Below are positions 45,840-55,861 of a stretch of 64,000 bases of DNA, piece by piece. The DNA comes from Stutzerimonas stutzeri (GTDB taxonomy: Bacteria; Pseudomonadota; Gammaproteobacteria; Pseudomonadales; Pseudomonadaceae), in assembly GCF_002890895.1 (NCBI RefSeq), contig NZ_POUL01000006.1, positions 186,001 through 250,000 on the forward strand. The letters are read 5' to 3'. Position 1 is the first letter of the stretch; the number at the start of each line of letters is the position of its first letter. The notes under the pieces are model-generated. The model ran no database searches, was not told the DNA's origin, and saw only the letters and a program-made list of their open reading frames with translations. Made by a program: the position numbers and the translations under genes.

Positions 45840-48005
45840 TCAATCGCGCCCGGCGATGGTCCGCTCGGCGTGGATGCTCTCAAGCAACGATCGGACCTGG
45901 TGGATATCGTAGGGCTTGAGCATGGTACGCAGGTCATCCAGCCCCACTTCCCGCGCATCGACTGCGTAGCCCGAAGCGATAACGACACTCAGGCTGGCAT
46001 CGCGCATCCTGGCCTCTCGAACCAGCTCTATGCCGCTCATGCCGGCCAGCCCGACATCAGTAAGCAAGACGTCGAATGAATGCTGTTCGAGTTGCTTAAG
46101 CGCAGCCTCGGCCGACTCGCAAAGGCTGACCTGGTGTCCCAGCTCGTCCATGACTTCACCTGTGAGCATGCGCAGCGTCGGATCGTCTTCAACGAAGAGA
46201 ATCCTCAGACCTGAAGCGGACTCCGCCTCGATCTGTTCGGACGATGCTGGTACCGACCCGCGCTGCTCGGACATCCCAACAGAATCGATACCTTGTTCGC
46301 CCAAAGCAACCTTGCACGGCAAGTAGACCCGGACCGACGTACCCTCGCCTTCGTCGCTTTCCAGCACAACGAATCCACCACTTTGCTTGACGAAGCCATA
46401 AACCATGCTCAGACCTAGACCGGACGCGTTGCTGTCTTTACGCGTGGTAAAGAAGGGCTCGAACGCGCGCTCGAGGATTTCCGGACGCATGCCCTCGCCC
46501 ACATCGGTAACTGCGAGCTCCACGAATGGACCGGGCTCGACCCCAGGCTGCCCGGCAAGCTCGCTTGAGCCCAGATCACAATTGCGCAGACGCAGGCAGA
46601 GGGTGCCGCCACCGCTCATCGCGTCGCGCGCATTGACCGCGAGATTGAGTATTGCCGCCTGCAGATTGCCGACATCGGCCAACACCGGCCACAGACCGGG
46701 CGCCACATCGACTTCAACCTGCACCGCGCGCCCCAAGGCGCCATTGAGCAGCTCACTCATCTGATCCAGCAAATTACCGATGTCCACGGACTGCGGCTGC
46801 AAAGGCTGGCGGCTGGCGAAGGCCAAAAGCTGCGAAGCCAGACGAGCACCTTTCTCTACACCACCAACGGCTGATTCCAGCCGCCGCTGAGCCGTCTCGT
46901 CATTGCCAATGTTGCGGCGCAACAGCTGCAGATTTCCCCCGATGATTTGCAGCATGTTGTTGAAATCATGCGCAATGCCCCCGGTAAGCTTGCCAACAGC
47001 CTCAAGCTTTTGCGCCTGCATCAGGGCTGCCTGTGCGGCGCGGCGCGCGGACTCGCTGTCCAGTAATTCGCGGGTGCGCTCACGCACCAATTCCTCGAGA
47101 TGCTCGCGGTACTCACGCAGCTCCTGCTGACTGCGATGCTGCTCGGTAACGTCGCTGCCGAGCACGAAAATACCGGACGTCCGGCCATCGCGCTCGATGA
47201 TTGGCTGAAACACCAGATCGACAAACACTTCCTCGGGCTCGGCGCCTGGACGACGACGCAGCAGCGCACGCATTCCTCTGCCGGTATAGGGCTCGCCCGT
47301 ACGGTAGACCTCGTCGAGCAGCGACATGAAGACCTGCCCTTCTAGCTCGGGCAACCCGTCGCGCACCGGTTTACCGAGCAGCTGGCGGTGTCCGGTAAGC
47401 TGCTGATACGCCTCGTTGACCAGCTCGAATACGTGCTCGGGGCCGCGCAGAAAACAGACGAAACCAGGCGCCTGTGCAAACAATCGGCGCAGCTGATTGC
47501 CTTCATCCTGGATGAACCGCGCGCGGGAAATGATCGCCGCCTCGATCTGTTGCGCCGGTTGTCCAGACGATTCAGCCGAGCGCATGGAATCCTTCAGCTG
47601 CTGCAGCTCGGTGATATCCACAGTGTGCTGGAGGATGGCGACGACTTCGCCCTGGTCATCCAGCAGTGGCGTATGTGTCGCGCTCCAATAGCGGTCCTCA
47701 TACGCCGCACCGCTGCTGGAGTTGACCGCGATTGAATAGCGGATCACGGGAAGAGTATCCAACGCCTTGGTACTCAGGACTCGAGCAAACGAGTCGAGCA
47801 GTTCGTCGACATGAGTCGACTCAGGAAACTGCGGGTCGGCGGCAAACGCATCCTGAATTCGCCGTCCCGCAATCTCTTCGAGGCTGCGCGCGGTCAGCTT
47901 CAGGTACGCCGCGTTCGCATCCAGGATCACCAGATCGGGATCGAGCAGCAGGTAGGCGTTTGGCGAAACCCTGAACAGGGCCTCGAAAGAAGGGCGTTGC
48001 GACAT
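45840..48005 (-). CDS. soluble hybrid histidine kinase with two PAS domains and a receiver
   Basis: 721-aa signalling protein without membrane segments. Order: PAS (about 5-130), PAS (about 170-290), coiled coil (290-330), HisKA with phosphoacceptor His346 in GGIAHDFNNML, HATPase_c (about 450-570; N-box NLAVNARDAM, GLGLSMVYG), and a C-terminal receiver (about 598-715; EDD pocket, Asp near 650 in LLTDVGLAG, Lys in LKPYD). The HDFNN H-box is of the HisKA type common in bacteriophytochrome-like and FixL-like kinases. ATG 48005 has GGAGG 6 nt upstream. It sits between rpsF and rlmB, which I recall as adjacent in P. aeruginosa. Signal and targets unknown. Confidence 0.9.
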   Translation of the reverse strand: MSQRPSFEALFRVSPNAYLLLDPDLVILDANAAYLKLTARSLEEIAGRRIQDAFAADPQFPESTHVDELLDSFARVLSTKALDTLPVIRYSIAVNSSSGAAYEDRYWSATHTPLLDDQGEVVAILQHTVDITELQQLKDSMRSAESSGQPAQQIEAAIISRARFIQDEGNQLRRLFAQAPGFVCFLRGPEHVFELVNEAYQQLTGHRQLLGKPVRDGLPELEGQVFMSLLDEVYRTGEPYTGRGMRALLRRRPGAEPEEVFVDLVFQPIIERDGRTSGIFVLGSDVTEQHRSQQELREYREHLEELVRERTRELLDSESARRAAQAALMQAQKLEAVGKLTGGIAHDFNNMLQIIGGNLQLLRRNIGNDETAQRRLESAVGGVEKGARLASQLLAFASRQPLQPQSVDIGNLLDQMSELLNGALGRAVQVEVDVAPGLWPVLADVGNLQAAILNLAVNARDAMSGGGTLCLRLRNCDLGSSELAGQPGVEPGPFVELAVTDVGEGMRPEILERAFEPFFTTRKDSNASGLGLSMVYGFVKQSGGFVVLESDEGEGTSVRVYLPCKVALGEQGIDSVGMSEQRGSVPASSEQIEAESASGLRILFVEDDPTLRMLTGEVMDELGHQVSLCESAEAALKQLEQHSFDVLLTDVGLAGMSGIELVREARMRDASLSVVIASGYAVDAREVGLDDLRTMLKPYDIHQVRSLLESIHAERTIAGRD

Positions 48006-48192
48006 ACCACCTCCGTGATGCAAGCCTGGCGCTGGCTGCAACCATAAGCTGGCGCCCGGACAACCCGACGCCCAGCCAAGCAAAAAGTGACGATCTTGCG
48101 TCAGATTCAGAACGGACAATTGACCGCAGCGAAAACGATCCGTTTCCGCTGAAGCCAACGTTCCTAACGGGAAAATCCCGGCTATGCGGGCA

Positions 48193-48948
48193 CTAGCTGG
48201 CGCGCCGTGCAGAGCGTCGCTGACGCAGGGCTTCGAACAGGCATACCCCGGTGGCAACCGAGACATTGAGACTGCTGACGCTGCCGCCCATGGGCAAGCG
48301 AACCAGGAAGTCGCAGTGCTCACGGGTCAGGCGCCGCATGCCCTTGCCCTCGGCCCCCATTACCATGACGATCGGCCCACTGAGATCCTGATCGTAGATC
48401 TCCTGCTCGGCTTCTCCAGCCGTGCCGACGATCCACAGGCCCCGCTGTTGCAGTTTTTCCAGCGTTCGAGCCAAGTTGGTGACGGCGACCAGCGGAATGA
48501 CTTCAGCAGCTCCACAGGCCACCTTGCGCACCGTAGCGTTCAGTGTGGCGGATTTGTCCTTCGGGATGATCACTGCCAGTGCGCCGGCCGCATCGGCAGT
48601 ACGCAGGCAGGCTCCCAAATTATGCGGGTCCGTTACACCGTCGAGCACAAGCAATAAGGGTGCACCCTCGGTCCGATCTAGCAACTCCTCTAGCATCGCA
48701 TCGCCCCAAACCTGACTGGGGCTGACCTCGGCAATCACGCCCTGATGCACGCCCTCGACCCAGGCGTCCATTTCGCGACGCTCGCACTGACCGACGCGCA
48801 CTTTGGAGTAGGCAGCTAACTGCAGCAGGCTCTGCACGCGCGGATCGTCTCGCCCCTCTGCCAACCAGATCTGCTTGACCCGCTTCGGGTGATGGCGGAG
48901 CAACGCTTCGACGGCATGAAGGCCATAGATCTTTTCAAGATCACTCAT
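48193..48948 (-). CDS. rlmB: 23S rRNA (guanosine-2'-O-)-methyltransferase RlmB
   Basis: 251-aa SPOUT methyltransferase that modifies G2251 of 23S rRNA. N-terminal substrate-binding domain (YGLHAVEALL), then SpoU motifs: NLGACLRTADAAGA, MGAEGKGMR and SLNVSVATGVCLFE in the knotted C-terminal domain. Its ATG overlaps the rnr stop by 4 nt, so the pair is translationally coupled. Confidence 0.96.
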   Translation of the reverse strand: MSDLEKIYGLHAVEALLRHHPKRVKQIWLAEGRDDPRVQSLLQLAAYSKVRVGQCERREMDAWVEGVHQGVIAEVSPSQVWGDAMLEELLDRTEGAPLLLVLDGVTDPHNLGACLRTADAAGALAVIIPKDKSATLNATVRKVACGAAEVIPLVAVTNLARTLEKLQQRGLWIVGTAGEAEQEIYDQDLSGPIVMVMGAEGKGMRRLTREHCDFLVRLPMGGSVSSLNVSVATGVCLFEALRQRRSARRAS

Positions 48949-51479
48949 GGCTTGGCCTTACGCTTGCGCGGCGAGGCACCGTCGGACTTTGGCGCCGCCT
49001 TGCCGGTTGCTTTCGGTTTCGTGCTACTGCGCTTGGGCTTGCTCTTCGAGGGCTTGCCTGCCTTGGCGTCGCTCAGCAGCGCCTTTTTCATTTCACGACT
49101 CTTGCGCACGTCATCGCTGACTGATTCCCGGCCCCTCGATGAAGGTGCATCGGCGCTCTTCTTGCTGCGGCCGTCCTTGCGCGCGCCGCGGGCGTCAGAG
49201 GCACCTCGCTCGCCGATCCCGGTATTGCTGCCACCGCCAATCAACTCGAAATCAATCTTGCGCTCGTCCAGGTCGACACGCATGACGCGCACCTCGACGC
49301 TGTCACCAAGACGGAAACTGCGCCCACTACGCTCCCCGGAGAGACGATGATGCAGGGGATCGAAGTGGTAGTAGTCGCCGGGCATCGCCGTTACGTGCAC
49401 CAGTCCTTCGACGTAGATATCAGTCAGTTCGACGAACAGACCGAAGCCGGTCACGGCCGTGATGACGCCGGGGAAATTCTCACCGACGCGGTCTTTCATG
49501 AACTCGCATTTCAGCCAGTTCACAACATCACGGGTCGCTTCGTCAGCGCGGCGCTCGGTCATCGAGCACTGCTCGCCCAACTGCTCCAGCGCAGCCTCGT
49601 CATACGGGTAGATGCGCGCTTTAGGCATGCTGGTCGCGCCCGCCCGGCGGACATGGGACGTATCGCGCTTGGAGCGAATCACGCTGCGGATCGCCCGATG
49701 AATCAACAGGTCGGGGTAGCGGCGAATCGGCGATGTGAAATGTGCGTAGGCCTCGTAATTCAGGCCGAAATGCCCGTTGTTATCGGGGCTATAGACCGCC
49801 TGACTAAGCGAACGCAGCATGACCGTTTGAATCACGTGGAAGTCGGGACGACCCTGGATATGCTCAAGCAGCGCCTGGTAATCCTTGGGCGTCGGCCCCT
49901 CCTTGCCCTTGTGTAATGTAAGGCCCAGCTCACCGAGAAATGCCCGGAGCTTTTCTTGGCGCTCCAACGGCGGGCCATCATGCACACGGTACAAGCCAGG
50001 AATCTCATGGTCTTGCAGGAAACGTGCTGTGGCCACGTTAGCGCAGAGCATGCATTCCTCAATCAACTTGTGCGCATCGTTGCGCTCGGTTGGCTTGATT
50101 TCCGAAATCTTGCGCCCTGCACCGAAAACAATGCGGGTTTCTTGCGTCTCGAAATCGATTGCCCCGCGGGTATGGCGCGCCTTGAGCAGTATCTTGTACA
50201 GCGCGTAGAGCTGCTTGAGATGAGGCAGCACCTCACCGTACTCACCTACGAGGCGCTTACCTTCGGCTGAAGACGGCTGCTCCAGCATGCTGCTGACCTT
50301 GTTGTAGGTCAGCCGTGCGTGGGAATGGATGACCGCTTCGTAGAACTGATAATCCGTCATTTTCCCCGATTTGCTCAGGGTGATTTCGCAGACCATTGCC
50401 AGGCGGTCGACGTGCGGATTCAGTGAACAGAGCCCATTCGACAACTCTTCCGGCAGCATCGGGACAACCCGCTCGGGGAAGTACACCGAAGTCCCACGCA
50501 CTTCGGCTTCCTGATCCAGCGCCGAGTCAACCTTCACATAGTGCGAAACGTCGGCAATCGCCACGTACAGACGGAAACCACCGGAAAACAGCTTCCAGCC
50601 ACTGAGCTTCTCGCAATAGACGGCGTCATCGAAGTCACGCGCATCCTCGCCATCGATGGTAACGAACGGCAGATGGCGAAGGTCGACGCGCTTCTGTTTG
50701 TCCTTTTCCTCGACTTCCGGCTTGAGCTTGGAGGCTTCACGCTTGACCGCATCCGGCCAGACATGCGGAATATCGAAACTGCGAAGCGCGACATCGATCT
50801 CCATACCGGGCGCCATGTAGTTGCCGATCACCTCGACCACATCGCCCTGAGGCTGAAACCGCTGAGTGGGCCAGTGGGTGATCTTGATCTCGACGAACTG
50901 ACCCGGTTTGGCATCCATGGAACGGCCGGGCGTGACCAGGACTTCCTGTTGGATTTTGGGGTTATCGGCCATCACAAAGCCGATGCCACTCTCTTCCTGA
51001 TAGCGACCTACGATTGTTTCGTGGGCACGACCGATGATCTCCACGATGGCGCCTTCGCGGCGGCCGCGACGATCAAGGCCGGCTACGCGAGCCAGGCAGC
51101 GGTCGCCATCGAATACCAGACGCATCTGCGCCGGGCTCAGGAACAGGTCGTCGCTGCGGTCATCGGGAATCAGAAAGCCAAAGCCGTCGCGATGGCCGCT
51201 AACGCGACCGCAAACCAGGTCCAGCTTGTCTACCGGGGCATAGGTGCCACGCCGGGTATAGATAAGCTGGCCGTCACGCTCCATTGCACGCAAACGGCGG
51301 CGCAGAGCTTCAATGTCATCTTCGGAGGACAATCCGAACTCTTCCACCAGCTGCTCACGCGCCGCTGGCGAGCCGCGCTCGCTCAGGTGCTGGAGGATCA
51401 ATTCGCGACTAGGGATGGGGTTTTCGTACTTTTCCGCTTCACGTGCGGCCTCGGGATCGAGGGATTGCCAATCGGCCAT
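48945..51479 (-). CDS. rnr: ribonuclease R
   Basis: 844-aa 3'-5' processive exoribonuclease that degrades structured RNA and takes part in RNA quality control and cold adaptation. N-terminal winged helix, two cold-shock OB domains (about 80-230), RNB catalytic domain (about 260-590; Asp cluster in TIDGEDARDFDDAVY), S1 domain (about 645-725) and a long Lys/Arg/Ser-rich disordered tail (about 735-844) that assists helicase-like unwinding in relatives. Upstream of rlmB; divergent from the tRNA-Leu pair. Confidence 0.96.
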   Translation of the reverse strand: MADWQSLDPEAAREAEKYENPIPSRELILQHLSERGSPAAREQLVEEFGLSSEDDIEALRRRLRAMERDGQLIYTRRGTYAPVDKLDLVCGRVSGHRDGFGFLIPDDRSDDLFLSPAQMRLVFDGDRCLARVAGLDRRGRREGAIVEIIGRAHETIVGRYQEESGIGFVMADNPKIQQEVLVTPGRSMDAKPGQFVEIKITHWPTQRFQPQGDVVEVIGNYMAPGMEIDVALRSFDIPHVWPDAVKREASKLKPEVEEKDKQKRVDLRHLPFVTIDGEDARDFDDAVYCEKLSGWKLFSGGFRLYVAIADVSHYVKVDSALDQEAEVRGTSVYFPERVVPMLPEELSNGLCSLNPHVDRLAMVCEITLSKSGKMTDYQFYEAVIHSHARLTYNKVSSMLEQPSSAEGKRLVGEYGEVLPHLKQLYALYKILLKARHTRGAIDFETQETRIVFGAGRKISEIKPTERNDAHKLIEECMLCANVATARFLQDHEIPGLYRVHDGPPLERQEKLRAFLGELGLTLHKGKEGPTPKDYQALLEHIQGRPDFHVIQTVMLRSLSQAVYSPDNNGHFGLNYEAYAHFTSPIRRYPDLLIHRAIRSVIRSKRDTSHVRRAGATSMPKARIYPYDEAALEQLGEQCSMTERRADEATRDVVNWLKCEFMKDRVGENFPGVITAVTGFGLFVELTDIYVEGLVHVTAMPGDYYHFDPLHHRLSGERSGRSFRLGDSVEVRVMRVDLDERKIDFELIGGGSNTGIGERGASDARGARKDGRSKKSADAPSSRGRESVSDDVRKSREMKKALLSDAKAGKPSKSKPKRSSTKPKATGKAAPKSDGASPRKRKAKP

Positions 51480-51591
51480 TAAGAGATGTCACCTTTCATT
51501 CATTTATAGAGGCAGAACGCCCTATATCTATTGAAGCGCGAAACGCCGTCCGACGGCAGCTTTCGCACAAATTATTTTTCCTGGACGGGGC

Positions 51592-51620
51592 TTTACAAGG
51601 CATAACCTCGCCCGTATAGT
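51592..51620 (+). promoter_or_regulatory. sigma-70 promoter of the tRNA-Leu pair
   Basis: TTTACA (51592-51597), 17-nt spacer, TATAGT (51615-51620), followed by a TCGCGCCC discriminator. The near-consensus boxes and GC-rich discriminator fit a stable-RNA promoter; the first tRNA starts 64 nt downstream. Confidence 0.7.
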
Positions 51621-51683
51621 TCGCGCCCACAATGTCTGGTAGACGTTGTAACACGGAAACGATGAAGTATCATCGTTTGCAGT

Positions 51684-51770
51684 GCCCAGGTGGCGGAATT
51701 GGTAGACGCACTAGGTTCAGGTCCTAGCGGTGGCAACACCGTGGAAGTTCGAGTCTTCTCCTGGGCACCA
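51684..51770 (+). tRNA. tRNA-Leu (CAG), copy 1
   Basis: 87-nt class II tRNA with encoded CCA and long variable arm. Acceptor GCCCAGG/CCTGGGC, anticodon stem CTAGG/CCTAG with loop TTCAGGT giving CAG, variable arm CGGTGGCAACACCG, T-arm AGTTCGAGTCT. Confidence 0.97.
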
Positions 51771-51872
51771 TTTATCCGATGAGACATTTGCAACAGCAAG
51801 CGCCTCATAGACACGAGGTTTGTCGGCCTCGACCAGCAATCGACAGAAGTCGGTGAGCAATCATCGCAATGT

Positions 51873-51959
51873 GCCCAGGTGGCGGAATTGGTAGACGCAC
51901 TAGGTTCAGGTCCTAGCGATGGCAACATCGTGGAAGTTCGAGTCTTCTCCTGGGCACCA
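51873..51959 (+). tRNA. tRNA-Leu (CAG), copy 2
   Basis: 87-nt class II tRNA with encoded CCA, identical to copy 1 apart from a compensated pair change in the variable arm (CGATGGCAACATCG). The 102 nt between the copies hold no gene. A strong terminator follows. Confidence 0.97.
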
Positions 51960-51967
51960 CTCTTCAG

Positions 51968-51996
51968 AAAAAACCGAGCCACTGGCTCGGTTTTTT
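51968..51996 (+). terminator. intrinsic terminator of the tRNA-Leu operon
   Basis: AAAAAACCGAGCC (51968-51980), loop ACT, GGCTCGGTTTTTT (51984-51996), directly 8 nt after the second tRNA-Leu. Perfect GC stem with a T6 tail. Confidence 0.9.
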
Positions 51997-52103
51997 CGTT
52001 TCTGCTGCCTGGAGTCCACTCGAAGGGCCGCCAAGCCATAAGCGGTAGCTCCACGCTCTACTGACGCTCCTTCTTGGCAGCTACAAGCCATTAGCCTTGG
52101 CCC

Positions 52104-52130
52104 AAAAAAAACCGCCCGAGGGCGGTTTTT
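52104..52130 (-). terminator. intrinsic terminator of purA
   Basis: Minus strand AAAAACCGCC / GGCGGTTTT arms around CTCG run into a tract of eight T's (A's at 52104-52111). It is 17 nt after the purA stop. The adjacent plus-strand A/T stretches make it possibly bidirectional. Confidence 0.85.
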
Positions 52131-52147
52131 CAATATCACACCAGCGA

Positions 52148-53473
<1,326 letters not shown>

Positions 53474-53517
53474 TCATGACCGGCGAAAAATCTGGAAAAC
53501 CTGCCAGCACAGCCACA

Positions 53518-54705
53518 TCAGCGGTCCAGCGGCGAAACAACCCAGGAACCTTCTTGCAACAGTAGCTGCCGGTCACAGCCAACGCCCGGCGCCGCATCAA
53601 CCTGCTGCCCGCTCAACGCTTGAACCACCCGCTCGCCACGCGCACGCAGCTTACGGATTGCGTGCCACAACGCCGGATCCGTACCGTGCGGCGCCCACAC
53701 ACCGGCCGACGAGTCAACGAGCTCGGCATTGCCCAGCCTGACCAACGTTTTCAAATCGGTTGAAAAGCCGGTCGCCGGACGAGCTCGACCAAAATCCGCA
53801 CCAATATCGTCATAACGCCCGCCTTGAGCGATCGACTGACCGACGCCTGGGACGAATACCGCGAAAACGACACCTGTGTGATAGTGATAGCCGCGCAACT
53901 CGCCCAGATCGAAATACAACGGCAGCTCGGGATACCGCATCGCCAGCTGGTCGGCGACCTGCGCCAAACCTTCCAGCGCCTCAAGAACTGGAGCAGGTGC
54001 ACCGGCAAGCAGCTCGCGCGCAGCATCGAGCGTCTCGCGCCCACCACAGAGCCGCGCCAACGCGCGCAACATGGCTGCCAGCGAAGGCTCGACATCAGCG
54101 GTCAGCGCCGCGATCTCGTCCATGGCCTTACGCTGCAAGGCATCGAAAAGGCGCTGCTCTGCATCTCCAGAGAGGCCGGCGGCGCGCGCCAACCCGCGAT
54201 AGATCCCCACATGCCCGAGATCCATGTGCAAGTCCGGCACATCAGCGAGCAGAAGGGTCTCCAGCATCAGGCTGATCACCTCAAGGTCGCTGGAAGTACT
54301 GCTGTCGCCATAAAGCTCAGCGCCCAACTGAATCGGGCTTCGCGACGTGGCGAGAGCCTGTGGCTTGGCGTGCAGAACGCTGCCGGCATAGCACAGGCGG
54401 CTAGGGCCTTCACGGCGCAACGTATGTGCGTCAACACGCGCCACCTGGGGCGTGATGTCCGCTCGTAACCCCATCTGACGGCCTGACAACGGATCGACGA
54501 CCTTGAACGTCTTGAGATCGAGGTCCTGCCCAGCGCCAATCAGGAGCGATTCGAGAAACTCTACATGAGGGGTGATAACCAGCTCATAGCCCCAGCACTG
54601 GAACAGATCCAGCACACGACGCCGTGCAGTTTCGATACGCGCCGCTTCGGGGGGCAGCACTTCTTCAATGCCATCTGGCAGGAGCCAGCGGTCTATCGTT
54701 GCCAT
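53518..54705 (-). CDS. hisZ: ATP phosphoribosyltransferase regulatory subunit HisZ
   Basis: 395-aa class II histidyl-tRNA-synthetase-like protein that partners short-form HisG in histidine synthesis. HisRS-like motifs are visible: motif 1 region ([16 protein letters not shown]), motif 2 ([16 protein letters not shown]) and AQGGRYDDI, but no full anticodon-binding domain. The homologous position next to purA is where I recall it in pseudomonads. ATG 54705 ([18 protein letters not shown]) gives the usual N terminus; GAGAGG lies 11 nt or more upstream. Confidence 0.92.
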   Translation of the reverse strand: MATIDRWLLPDGIEEVLPPEAARIETARRRVLDLFQCWGYELVITPHVEFLESLLIGAGQDLDLKTFKVVDPLSGRQMGLRADITPQVARVDAHTLRREGPSRLCYAGSVLHAKPQALATSRSPIQLGAELYGDSSTSSDLEVISLMLETLLLADVPDLHMDLGHVGIYRGLARAAGLSGDAEQRLFDALQRKAMDEIAALTADVEPSLAAMLRALARLCGGRETLDAARELLAGAPAPVLEALEGLAQVADQLAMRYPELPLYFDLGELRGYHYHTGVVFAVFVPGVGQSIAQGGRYDDIGADFGRARPATGFSTDLKTLVRLGNAELVDSSAGVWAPHGTDPALWHAIRKLRARGERVVQALSGQQVDAAPGVGCDRQLLLQEGSWVVSPLDR

Positions 54706-54988
54706 TTCGCCAATCACCTCTCGATACGGCAAGCCTAGTCAAGCAGACGAACGCCGGGGCAACAGCCTTAGCCGCCCATCGGTCGCGTGCGATTGTGTTC
54801 GAACCATTGCAACAGCGCCACGCCCCTCCCAGGGGATCAGCATGGCTGGCCATGCCCGGATCAGCCTGCTACCGCCGGGGCGCAGACGCAAAAAAGCCGG
54901 GCTTTTCCCGGCTCGCGGATCATAACAATGTTTCGCTAACGGGTCACCCGGCGGACAGTGCTCACCCCGCCGGACGACCCATTTGCTA
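54706..54988. other. 283-nt intergenic region hisZ - hflC
   Basis: The region holds the hflC terminator (54891-54913). Reading all three minus-strand frames I find no product with the small two-helix membrane pattern of DUF2065, which I remember between hisZ and hflC in P. aeruginosa. Short open frames present (for instance near 54853-54740) have no recognisable features. Confidence 0.45.
54891..54913 (-). terminator. intrinsic terminator of the hflK-hflC operon
   Basis: Minus strand AGCCGGG, loop AAAAG, CCCGGCT followed by TTTTTTGCG (A's 54890-54895). It is 75 nt after the hflC stop and separates hflC from hisZ-purA. Confidence 0.85.
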
Positions 54989-55861
54989 TCACTGCGCGGT
55001 TGCGGACTCCAGATAACGGAAGAAATCGCTTTTAGGGTCGAGCACCAGGACATCTTCTTTGTTGGCGAAGCTCTCACGGTAGGCTTGAAGGCTGCGATGG
55101 AAGGAATAGAATTCCCGATCTTGCCCGTAAGCAGCGGCATAGATGGCTGCCGCCTGCGCATCGCCATCACCGCGCAGCTCTTCAGCCTCACGGAACGCTT
55201 CAGCCAATAGCACCCGACGCTGACGATCGGCGTCGGCACGAATGCCTTCGGCCAACTCCTTGCCTTTCGCGCGATGCTCACGGGCTTCACGCTCACGCTC
55301 GGAGCTCATCCGCTCGAACACGCTGCGGTTCACTTCGCGCGGAAGATCGATGCCCTTGACCCGAACATCCACCACTTCAATCCCGAGTTCCTGTTGCGCA
55401 GCTCGGTTCAGACTGTTGGTTACCAGACTCATCAGCTCGTCGCGCTGACCGGACACCGACTCGTGCAAGGTCCGCTTACCAAACTGGTCGCGTAGTGCAG
55501 CTTCGAGACGCCGCGCGAGACGCTCGTCGGCGATCTGCTTCACACCCGAAGTCGCCGTGTAGAACCGCTCGGCATCGTCCACACGCCACTTGGCATAGGA
55601 ATCAACCATCAACGCCTTCTTCTCCAGCGTCAGGAAGCGCGACGTCGTGGTATCCAGCGTCATCAGCCGCGCATCGAACTTGCGCACGCTATTGACGTAA
55701 GGAATCTTCAGGTGCAGGCCTGGCTTCACGTCGGGCTCGACGATACGACCGAATCGCAGCATTACCGCTCGCTCCGTCTGCGAGACGATGTAAAAGCTAT
55801 TCCACGCCACGATCGCCAGCACCACACCCACAATAAGGGCGGTCAGGGATTTATTGCTCAT
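54989..55861 (-). CDS. hflC: HflC, membrane protease modulator (SPFH family)
   Basis: 290-aa inner-membrane protein with one N-terminal helix (about 7-22) and a periplasmic SPFH/band-7 domain (about 22-190) followed by a helical segment rich in Glu/Arg (REREAREHRAKGKELAEGI). With HflK it forms a large cage around FtsH and modulates its proteolysis. Its ATG shares one base with the hflK stop (TAATG). Length is normal. Confidence 0.96.
   Translation of the reverse strand: MSNKSLTALIVGVVLAIVAWNSFYIVSQTERAVMLRFGRIVEPDVKPGLHLKIPYVNSVRKFDARLMTLDTTTSRFLTLEKKALMVDSYAKWRVDDAERFYTATSGVKQIADERLARRLEAALRDQFGKRTLHESVSGQRDELMSLVTNSLNRAAQQELGIEVVDVRVKGIDLPREVNRSVFERMSSEREREAREHRAKGKELAEGIRADADRQRRVLLAEAFREAEELRGDGDAQAAAIYAAAYGQDREFYSFHRSLQAYRESFANKEDVLVLDPKSDFFRYLESATAQ

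Noticed and set aside
51771-51872. Possible small RNA or gene between the tRNA-Leu copies
   Set aside because: No hairpin, promoter or coding signal seen in the 102 nt.
51593-52064. Open frames on both strands overlapping the two tRNA-Leu genes
   Set aside because: Their repeats are translations of the tRNA sequences; such frames are a common annotation artefact.
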